From NCBI RefSeq assembly GCF_046630445.1, contig NC_092339.1, positions 51,583,501 through 51,647,500 on the forward strand: DNA of 64,000 bases. Reading direction: 5' to 3'. Both the position numbers and the translations under genes were made by a program. Under the pieces are notes generated by a model, which did no database searches, was not told where the DNA came from, and was given only the letters and a program-made list of their open reading frames with translations. The first letter of the stretch is position 1, and each line of letters opens with the position of its first letter. Source of the stretch: Rutidosis leptorrhynchoides (taxonomy: Eukaryota > Streptophyta > Magnoliopsida > Asterales > Asteraceae). Below, in pieces: positions 11,159 to 19,920 of the stretch.

Positions 11159-11890
11159 AATATGATACTAATTACATTTCATAATACCTTTTTTGTAGTC
11201 ATTATTTGTGGAAATCAATGACCAGTCAAACGTCCTGTAACCACATAAAACTGAAGTGAATGTGTATTCTTGTTACTGCGATATACGATAATTCGTTGAT
11301 CTTAGCTAATGGCATTTTGTTGTAGGTATCCGATATACAGAACACCCGTGGGCTCATCTCTCCAAAATGTCGATACAAGTTTCTTGACTTTCCATTCTTT
11401 GTCAACGCCATTAAAATGTAAGTCCCTCTTTTATCCTTCCTACCTCATTCAGTCATTCATATGGACTAACAATGAGTAAAATAAATATAAATATTAATTA
11501 CAATATAATATGGGTCAAAGGCTCGAAAGTTGTCCAAAGTGTAATTGTTACGTAGACAGCCTACTATCTTGTTACAATTCAAATCGTTAGTTGCATTCAT
11601 TTGTGTTTGAGTTGGTGTTAAAATACTGTTAGTTTGACTCCGGAGGTACAGATGGGAATTGGTTGCATCCAAGTGGTTCAATGGCTAGGGAGGTTCATGA
11701 AGCCAGAATTGCATGTCAACTCTCCTTACCAATTTTTGGGCTTGCTGTCTATAAGTTCAAAAATTCTGACTGGACCCAAAATGGAATCCATGGCACTCAG
11801 AAAATCAACTCACTTATAAACTCAGCTGACAATTGGCTTCGAAATCTTGATTTTCATCACCCAGATTACATGTTTTTCAAATACCACTAG

Positions 11891-12617
11891 CTGTTAAATT
11901 GGGAAAACGAAAAGAGACAGGTAAAATTGGAAAATGATATAGTAATAGTTTTTGTTTTGTCAAAGTTTCGTTAAATGATGAAACGTTTGTACAATGGGGA
12001 ATCTGGTGTGATCCCTATATATAGTTTTGTACAAACTTCTATCAATATGTGTAACTAACTTTTTCTCTTTGTCTAAAATAGAAACTAATTTTGGCCATAA
12101 GTCACTTATCTTAAATTTTCTGTCATAAATATGATCATGAGTTGTTATTTGTGTTGTTCACCTTTCGAATGCACTACTAATTGCATTGTTATATTTATTT
12201 GGTTTTGGATTTTTACGATTTACTTTTACTTAATCAAATGTGTCAACATACACCTTGTAGAAGTTCATCAGTTCATCAAATGTGTATTTAGCTTTAACTT
12301 TGTGACCTTTGACCTTTTAACCTGTTTGGTTTTTTTTAGACATCAGTTTCGGATCACCCCGGGGGACTTAACCACCAACGCGTTCATCTCCTTTATCTCC
12401 TGTAGTTGCATAACCCGCCTCCAATTAATGCGCTGAAGAAAACCCGGACCAATCTGAGGGCATGACCGGTAAAATGGATGCCTAACACATGTATATTATT
12501 AAAAATAATTGGTACACAAAATCTAACCCGCGGTGATATAAAAAACGGTGAAACCGATGGTCAATGAATAGATTCACATATTTGTTTAAAACTTTAATTT
12601 TCTAGTTTTAGGTGGTT
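11891..12617. other. 3' flank of the DUF789 gene, nothing else recognised
   Basis: The first 150-200 bp are probably 3' UTR. The short GC-richer patch at 12350-12480 (CACCCCGGGGGACTTAAC) may be an old repeat fragment, but I cannot assign it. Confidence 0.4.
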
Positions 12618-12661
12618 ATCCCACATCGGCTGTGAGACTAAATATTAAGTAGCTTATAATA
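12618..12661 (+). promoter_or_regulatory. snRNA/7SL-type promoter signature (USE + TATA)
   Basis: ATCCCACATCG at 12618-12628 is an exact match to the plant upstream sequence element RTCCCACATCG. It is followed after 25 bp by TTATAATA at 12654-12661. In plant snRNA and 7SL genes this short spacing is the RNA polymerase III arrangement. The predicted start would be near 12684. A T run follows almost at once, and I recognise no U6, U3 or 7SL RNA downstream. This may be a dispersed promoter-bearing repeat and not a gene. Confidence 0.55.
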
Positions 12662-13636
12662 GTTTGGGTTCCTCATTCATTTGAGTGAATTTTTAGGGTT
12701 GAATTGAGTTCAAGTTTATAAAAAACTCATCTTTATCAAGGTACTTTTCTATTGTTGAAGTTTGACTAGCTGTAGTTTTTTTTTTTTTTAATTTATTTAT
12801 TTATTTATTATTTTTTAATAACTACTATACATTTCCTCGTAGTTTTGTCTATCTTTCTTCCAACTTTGTAATGTGAATTAGCTACTCCAATTATCTGAGC
12901 TAATGACGAATCCTAGGCTTACATAAGATAAGATTTTAAAAATGATACTCTATATAAATAAATAAATATAAAGATTATAGGACCATGAGCACTTCAGTTA
13001 GCATAATCATAAATGTATATAAAAGTTAAATCAAATGGAGATTTATTTATGGCCGTTCTGTCAAATTTAATGGTCATGTGCAATAAAAAAGAAGGAGCCT
13101 TTATATACGAAAATTTTTCAATGTTAGTGGCGAATCACGTAATAAAAAAATATAAGTGGCTATCGTGCAAATTTGAACAAACATCATGACCAACTGGTTA
13201 ATTTTGTCTAGATATAAATTACTCTCACAATATACATCATACAATCTCTTCAAAAGTGGGCGACGAAAATTCCTCCTCTAATTTGAATATTTTTATCAAA
13301 AGTTGCAACTTCTTTAAAATTGTACAACATTTTTGTCAAAAATAGAAATTGAGTATGTGGTGCTGATCGATTTGGGGGGTGGCAGCTACAATTTATTCTT
13401 CTTTTACATTGTCCTAATCTCGGTTTGAACCTTTCCTTGTCCATTTTAGTCAAAATGGAAATATTTTTGTTTCACACTTGGTTAGCTTAACTATCATGAT
13501 GACACGTCATCTGGAATTATTCTTCTATCTTTTGATTTACAGGCAGTCATCTCTTTTGCTGCTAATCTTTTTGAAATATTTTTTCTTTCTTCCATCTCTA
13601 TTAATCTCTATCTTGATTTGATCACTTTACTTACAC
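12662..13636. other. Intergenic, probable upstream region of the receptor-like kinase
   Basis: AT-rich. No gene, terminal repeat or RNA gene recognised. A T-rich tract lies at 12776-12790. Confidence 0.4.
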
Positions 13637-14614
13637 ATGACTATGCCTTTTAAAGACTTGGATCACCTCAGTATACCATTTCAGCATATAATAGAAGCTA
13701 CTGAAAACTTCACAACTATTATCGGAAAGGGCGGTTATGGCCCTGTTTATAAGGGACAAATGTCAATCTCCGGTGAAACCGAGCTTACCACCGTTGCTAT
13801 AAAGCGACTCGATACTAAAATTTCAGGTCAGGGCCTTAAGGAGTTCTTAACAGAGATTCAACTGCTATCTCGTTATAAACATCCAAACCTCGTCTCCCTT
13901 CTTGGTTTCTGCAACCAAGGCCCTGAAAAAGCTCTCATCTATGAGTATGCACATCGCGGTAGCCTAGACAAGTACCTATCTAGAGCTGAGAATTCAACAT
14001 GTCAACTGACATGGAAGCAGAGACTAAACATCTGCATCGATGCAGCACGTGGTTTAGATCATCTACACAACCACGTTTCAAAACACGAACGAGTAATCCA
14101 TAGAGACGTTAAGAGTGCTAATGTTCTCTTAGGTAACAACTGGAAAGCAATGATAGCAGATTTCGGTCTTTCAAAAATTGGTCGAGCCAACGAAAAGGAT
14201 TCTTTTCTCATCACCAACGCGTGTGGCACTCTTGGATATTGTGATCCTTCTTACCAACATACCGGGATATTGACCAAAGAGTCCGACGTTTATTCTTTCG
14301 GTGTCGTTTTATTTGAGGTCCTATGCGGTCGGTTGTGCTTCTTTAAGGATGTTGAGGGTAAACAACGATTGTTACCTCAACTGGCTCAGAGCTATTACAA
14401 GAAAAATAAACTAAATCGGATTATTGATCCAACTTTGAGGGAGTACATGGACTCAAACTCCATGAAAAAGTTTTCACGTATTGCATATCAATGTTTGTTG
14501 GACGATCGAGAAGGACGCCCATCGATGGATTTGGTATTACAAGAACTTGAAAAAGCGTTACTCTTGCTAGTAAGTTTTAACTTTTTCAACACTCTGAAGT
14601 TATTTTTTGTATAG
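13637..14614 (+). CDS. Receptor-like cytoplasmic Ser/Thr protein kinase domain (CrRLK/PP2-kinase type)
   Basis: A complete kinase domain phosphorylating Ser/Thr, presumably at the plasma membrane side of a signalling pathway. Features in order: Gly loop GKGGYG at residues 30-35, VAIK lysine 56, C-helix Glu 73, catalytic HRDVKSAN with Asp157, DFG 175-177, GTLGY 197-201 and SDVYSFG with Asp217. It is an RD kinase. It starts MTMPFKDLDHLSIPF and then the FQHIIEATENF lead-in typical of FERONIA-like Asteraceae kinases that often end in a phloem-protein-2 domain. There is no signal peptide, ectodomain or transmembrane segment. Reading on gives a stop at 14612-14614, but a strong donor (CTA|GTAAGT) after 14569 cuts the frame in phase 0 at residue 311, just past the kinase domain. 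The expected C-terminal lectin-like part is not found. Instead TIO-like exons follow in compatible phase. Confidence 0.9.
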   Translation: MTMPFKDLDHLSIPFQHIIEATENFTTIIGKGGYGPVYKGQMSISGETELTTVAIKRLDTKISGQGLKEFLTEIQLLSRYKHPNLVSLLGFCNQGPEKALIYEYAHRGSLDKYLSRAENSTCQLTWKQRLNICIDAARGLDHLHNHVSKHERVIHRDVKSANVLLGNNWKAMIADFGLSKIGRANEKDSFLITNACGTLGYCDPSYQHTGILTKESDVYSFGVVLFEVLCGRLCFFKDVEGKQRLLPQLAQSYYKKNKLNRIIDPTLREYMDSNSMKKFSRIAYQCLLDDREGRPSMDLVLQELEKALLLLVSFNFFNTLKLFFV

Positions 14615-14635
14615 GAAAAGCTCAGCCTATTAATA

Positions 14636-14969
14636 GGAACATCAAGCAACCAACTTCAACTCCAAACCCTGAACATTTTTCTTATTACTATTTTTTTATT
14701 AAATAATAACTTTACCTTAAACAGAAGCAAAACGCACCGACTTCGCAGTTATTATGAAAATTTATTTAATTTATGCTAACATTAATGAAAAGGTATGTAA
14801 TAAGGAACATCAAGCAACCAACTTCAACTCCAAACCCTGAACATTTTTCTTATTACTATTTTTTTATTAAATAATAACTTTACCTTAAACAAAAGCAAAA
14901 CGCACCGACTTCGCAGTTATTATGAAAATTTATTTAATTTATGCTAACATTAATGAAAAGGTATGTAAT
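14636..14969 (+). repeat. 168-bp tandem duplication in the kinase/TIO intron
   Basis: Two almost identical copies start GGAACATCAAGCAACC at 14636 and 14804. They differ by about one base plus a small length change at the junction. The copies contain AT-rich, non-coding DNA with CGCACCGACTTCGCAG. The near-identity points to a recent local duplication. Confidence 0.92.
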
Positions 14970-14994
14970 ACTATGTGTTGGTTATAATTTACAG

Positions 14995-17900
14995 TTATTT
15001 TCTAGTGGCGATGAGATTAGCAATCACGAGATCTCCTCAGAAGTGAATTTATCGCGTGGAAATTGGAAACGTTTGCCTAAATCTTGGTTATCTCTTTACC
15101 CTTTTGTCACATTATCATACTGTTCCCATATATTATGTTTATTCTGTGAATATGATATAACATACTTTTACTTGTTGGTTTCATGAATTTGTGTTCTCGA
15201 ATGTCTTGTTAACTAATGAGTTCATATGACTACAGGGATCAAGATGCTCCCATGAATTTGTGTTTGGGGTCAAGTTTCGACACTCTGGTTAAGGTATGTT
15301 ACTAAAATGAGTCCAAACTCTGGTAGCCACTGCAAAATCTGCTTTCATTTGTACAACATCAAATTGATATTGCCTTTGTTTGTACTTTTGTTTCTTTTCG
15401 TATCATTGCATGGTGTTCACTAATTTCCTGTTATGTCACCCGGTTCTTGATTAGATGATACTATCTTGTCATTAATATCTTGCAGCTTTTACAGAGTTTC
15501 TCAGATAAAAAGAAGTCACTGGAGAACAATGTAAGTCAGTTTGGAGGTTCATACATCTCGGATTGGGTTACCGTACTGACACTCTCTAAAAAGGTTATAT
15601 ATACTCTAAAACAAAGATATAATTAAGGATATTGTAAATTGTAAATGTAAATGAGTAACTTTAGTAGCTATTTTATCTCAAACTTAAGTATTTGTAGGTT
15701 ACTAGTTGGGCTGAAGATACATCGGGGAGACTTGTATATGAATTCGCTGCCTGCATTACAGTAGTTATATCTAGAGTAGCACAACGTCTGAAAGCTAATT
15801 CTGTAGCCATCAAAGATTCTGGGGTGGAGACCAAAGGTCTTAAAGAGATATTGGATCATGCTATAGCATCTGGTGTAATAGATACTTTGCTTTCTTGCTT
15901 AGTGACTTGTGGTACAAGTCTCACGTCTGGCTCATCAAATTTGTTACATGCTGCTTGTGAAGTATGTGAGGCTATTTGGTCACTAATAGATGCTTTTGAT
16001 CAGATTCAATCGACAACAGAAAATGCAACTATATTTCCATTAAGCTCAATGAATTCCTACTCTTTGAATCGGATTAACATTAAAGGAGATGATAATGAAC
16101 CAATTGACGGTAAAGATTATGAAAATATAGTGGAAGCAATGAAAGAAGCATTCTTGAGGTACGAAGCTATACGGGTTGCTATCTTCTATTGTCTTCGTCA
16201 ACGCTCGGAAGCCTCATGGTCTTCTGTAATTCAGGTGACAATTAAATGAAGTAGTAGTCTAGTATTTCAAATTTTCAACTGATCAAAACTACTTATACAT
16301 TACTCCGTAATTAGAGGGTTAAAGCTACCGATAGGTCATATATACTTTCAGTTTTGTTCCAATGCAGACTTTATACCTAAAAAAATACCATTGTAGGTTA
16401 TAAACTTTAAAAATTGTGTTAATGTACACAAATTATGACCGGTTACCTGCTAAACTGGTAAAACTAATTATTTATTTATTTTTTGAATTGAAAATGCAGT
16501 TTGCTCATTTTGCGTGTGCAGTCTTTAATTCTAAGGGACGTTAAAAAGTCTGTCAAACAATTAACGAATTTTTCTTTACGCTTGTTACGGTGAATGGACA
16601 ACCGCATAATTTATGATACTTGAGTGACCAACCGAGTCGAAAAAATATAAGTGGTAAGTGTGAAATATGAGACAAACGTTAGGGACCAACCGCATAATTA
16701 TTATTATTTTTTTAAAACTTTATTTATCAGGTCAAAACTTTATGTATTTGACATATTCGTAGCTTTAACCCTTAATGAAAATATAAAACTCTACTATCTC
16801 GAGTAATATGATTTAGGAAATTCATTAGACTTGTTTGGTTCGAATTTTTTTTTTTTGAACATCCCTGTTTGATCCGATTAGACCCCTTTTGATCTTCTTT
16901 ATTCTAGTCTACTCATTTCGCCCATATAAGAGTATAACATCACGCGTTAACTTTCGAGTGGATTAATTTCTTGTTCTAGATAATCTTAAGGTGCTACTTG
17001 AATAATGATTCAGTTGCTAGAGTTTTATGTGGTCTCTCTAGTTCCTCTTCGGTTGGTGGAGGTGGTGATAATACAATTATTTCAGAGGTTTTTTCATTAA
17101 TATCTCTATGTGCTTCATTCGATAGAGATCCTCAACAAAAAGATACAAACAATCTGAAAAGTAAAGTATCCGATCCAAGGGACTTGGTTTTCCATTCGTG
17201 CCTTTTATCAGCTTCAGTTGCACAATCTATAGACGATACACAGGGAGGAAATACTGCAGTTATTATGCTTACATCCTCACCTGAAACACAGCAGTCACGC
17301 CTCTCTGACCTGGCCCACCATTACTCTATGTGTAATGGACAACAAAATTTTCAACCCCATTCTATGTCCGCCATGTTGGCACTTGCATACATGTGCTCCC
17401 TTGAAAATAATGAGTCCGATGCGACATCAATTCGTGAAATAATCGTGCCTTTGATCCCACCGAGTGCCATACTTTGTGATTATCTCAGGATGTCGATAAC
17501 AAGTGCGCAAGGTATTAAAATCATGCTCTCATACTGGCACGGGTTCAGGGACGGGTGCGTGATTTTGTTGTTTTTCAAATTATATTGGGGTGGGCCTTTA
17601 TCTATTCAAGACTTGGCGGGTGGACGTGAAATCTCTCAAAGTCTTATTGAATTGCTAGGAAACAAGCATATAAATGAAATTGGACTCTCACCTCTTGGGG
17701 TTAGCTGGACACTTGTGTCATTATTATTCATGGGTCTTGAAGGTGGCAGTTCATGTTTTCGCCAGATGTTAATGTTGCTTTCAAGTGAACATGTAATAAC
17801 GTTGAGTGTTTTAATATCTGATGCCCATCTTAGGCTTTTAAAGTGTTGGGGTGGACCTGGTGGAGGGAAAAACGGAGTAACAAAAACAGTTAATTATGTA

Positions 17901-18866
17901 GTTGGTCTTTTGGGGTTTCCATTTGTGGCTTCTGAAGAGAGTAGTGAACTTGGAGACATGGACAAGTATATTCAAATCCTTTTAGAGGTAAATTTCGTTA
18001 TATAAATACATAGTTATAGTTATTACAGGTGGAGGTGCAAGTTTTATATGCTCTGTTTCACAAATTTTGTAAATAATTATTGCTTTAAAATTTTCAGGTT
18101 GGACTTTTAGGGAAAATAATCATCTGTTTAGAACATGTGGAGGTAAAGGATGCTGAAATACCTGTTAACTTACTTTTAAAAATGGTATCTCATCGGTCAT
18201 TAGTTGTCGAACTTGTTGGGAAAGGTCTTCGAAATCCAAGTTTAATGAAAAGGTTACTTGATGATTCCTCACCAACTAATGTCACGTTAAAAGTTCTGCA
18301 GATAGTTTCAGGAGTAGCTGAAATGGATGAGGTCAGTACTTGATAGTTGATAGTCCTAATCTTGTTTTGTTTTACCAATGATATGATAAGATGAAATTTT
18401 AAATTGAACAATTTAGTATCAATTCAAAAGTTGGATTCGTGTAGCTTTTCAAATTTCCTCTGTTTTTCTGTTAACTAAACTTATATTAGAGTAATGATGT
18501 GAGGACACATAACCCACCCCTAAATACCATTTCGAACCAAGGAATTGAATCACTGATCAAAGGTCTTCTTTAAGTTGAATTTTATTATAAATGAGATTCC
18601 ATATTCCATTTGTTTCAATTCCTAGTTGTCTAGTAGCGTATATATGGTAGAAACATAAATACGCATAGCCATGTTAAACTTTTTTAATATCATCATTATC
18701 ATTATTATGTGTTACAAAAAATAAACATGTGGATGCAGGAGTTTTATAAGCATATAGATGGAGCAGATATTTTACAACGGTTGAAAGATTTCCTTACACA
18801 TGAAGATCCAGATGTGCGTAGCTGGACCTGTAAGGCTATAGGAAATATGTGCTATCATAGCCCCTA
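14995..18866 (+). pseudogene. TIO: TIO (Fused-type kinase) C-terminal armadillo-like region, cut by an LTR element
   Basis: Exons 14995-15086, 15236-15293, 15486-15593, 15698-16234, 16980-17987, 18098-18331 and 18739-18866 have matching GT-AG borders and phases. They match TIO's C-terminal half: ILDHA...SGSSNLLHAACE, AIWSLIDA, VLCGLSSS, GGGDNTIISEVFSLISLC, LHSCL-like VFHSCLLSA, HSMSAMLALAYM, RLLKCWGGPGGGKNGV, VGKGLRNPSLMKRLL, DFLTHEDPDVRSWTCKAIGNMC. TIO is the cytokinetic kinase of the phragmoplast, and its ARM-like part is thought to mediate kinesin-12 binding. Its own kinase domain and central part are missing upstream. The first short exon is the least certain. A retrotransposon (RE-A) interrupts the last exon after the codons for CYHSPY, so no complete C-terminus exists in this window. 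Intron 16235-16979 holds nothing I recognise. Confidence 0.85.
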
Positions 18867-18936
18867 TGTAACAACCCAACCCATTTAAGGAACTGAAAAT
18901 GCGAAAATATATATATTTTTTTTAAGTCAGAAGAGT

Positions 18937-18976
18937 GCGCCACGCGCACCACCTCAGGGTGCGCGGCGCGCACAGT
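18937..18976. repeat. GC-rich inverted motif in RE-A LTR
   Basis: GTGCGCCACGCGCACC is followed by GGTGCGCGGCGCGCAC, able to fold into short GC hairpins in otherwise AT-rich DNA. Related copies lie at 33999-34041 in the other end of the same LTR and at 60208-60238 in the right LTR. Confidence 0.75.
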
Positions 18977-19675
18977 CCATTTTCAGTTCTGTCCGGTTTT
19001 GTCCATTTTCAAATAAAGATCTCCCACTTCCCGACATATTTAGACGAAACGCTTTTCACCACATGTTCATATATGTAAAACTAACACGAATCAATCATAA
19101 AACAAGTTTTACAAAACGGGGCTCACATCGGCCGTTTTACGAGTTTCGTACAAATCATGAGTTTCGACCATATTAGTTTAATTTCCAAACGACACTAGAG
19201 CATGATGTTTGGGGGTTAAACTGCCCAAATCTCGGTCAAACTTCAAAAGCTAAACGTCCCAAAAAGCTTCTCCCAACAAATGAAGCGGGATCACTAGTCC
19301 AAACGAACGCTCTTACCCTTGTCCACGCCTGAGCCTATAAAAAGGTAAACAACGAGAGGGTTATCAAAACACTTAGTGAATGCAATAATTATACAAATAC
19401 ATATATAATATACCTACTTGCAATCACTTACTCACATACCGCATACATGTTAGCAATACAATTAGCTTAAAATCTCAAATACAAGGCTAGTAACCTCCAA
19501 TACCGCAAGCTAGCAACAACAATGGCATATATATCTATATATAACCCGAATAATATAATATGCTACACTACAACACAATAACCATGGTTTACCAATCGAA
19601 CGAGGGAACGGTATTTAAAGGACCGTCGGAGTTCATAACAACCATTAGTGCACTTATCACGTCTTACACTAACCC

Positions 19676-19920
19676 CACGGGTGGCATCTTAACACATCGA
19701 TACTTCACCCCGAGTGGTGTCTTAACACGTCGACACTTCACTCGGCATTTCTTGGAGTGGCATCTTAACACGTCAATACTTCACTCCGAGTGGTGTCTTA
19801 ACACGTCGACACTTCACTCTTCATTTTACTTGAGGTGGCATCTTAACACGTCGATACTTCACCTCGAGTGGCGCCTTAACACATCGGCACTTCACCCTTC
19901 AACTTGGGGTGGCATCTTAA
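19676..19920. repeat. Minisatellite in RE-A LTR (about 30-40 bp units)
   Basis: Units of the type GTGGCATCTTAACACGTCG, then (A/T)ACTTCAC, recur about seven times with alternating forms. The array continues at 33006-33105 beyond RE-B, so RE-B inserted into the middle of it. Confidence 0.85.

Larger units (their letters stand above)
8265..11890 (+). pseudogene. DUF789-family protein gene, likely damaged (in-frame stop)
   Basis: Six exons can be placed: 8265-8330, 8793-9004, about 9146-9431, 9693-9778, 11326-11417 and about 11652-11890 (stop TAG). They encode the conserved plant DUF789 sequence in order: NLDRFMMHTTPSV, FVLSDLWELFNEWSAFG, VVQYYAPSLSAIQLY, RPGDDSD, PPGPLTFEYFER, ISDLEYTFPELKTYRSCDL, YPIYRTPVG, FLTFHSL, LPIFGLAVYKFK. 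All phases agree. The acceptor near 9146 is a best guess, and the last acceptor could be 11646 or 11652. An upstream first exon is probably missing, because 8264 looks like an acceptor. Exon 2 carries TAA at 8829-8831 where Tyr is usual. The intron after 9431 starts GC, and the fourth of the introns placed (9779-11325) houses a TRIM. The family's function is unknown. I call it a pseudogene, but a single-base assembly error would rescue it. Confidence 0.75.
18867..19920 (-). repeat. RE-A 3' LTR, outer half
   Basis: Starts TGTAACAACCC immediately after the interrupted TIO-like exon. It contains a GC-rich hairpin motif (18937-18976) and a minisatellite. It is continuous with 33011-34141 once RE-B is discounted, which gives an LTR of about 2.2 kb. 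Confidence 0.88.

Noticed and set aside
13250-13453. 67-codon minus-strand ORF upstream of the kinase
   Set aside because: No similarity, low complexity, and no promoter or partner. Judged chance.
19676-19920. Regularly spaced repeats that could suggest a CRISPR array
   Set aside because: The units are imperfect, the spacers are repeats themselves, the locus is inside a plant LTR and no cas genes exist. It is a minisatellite.
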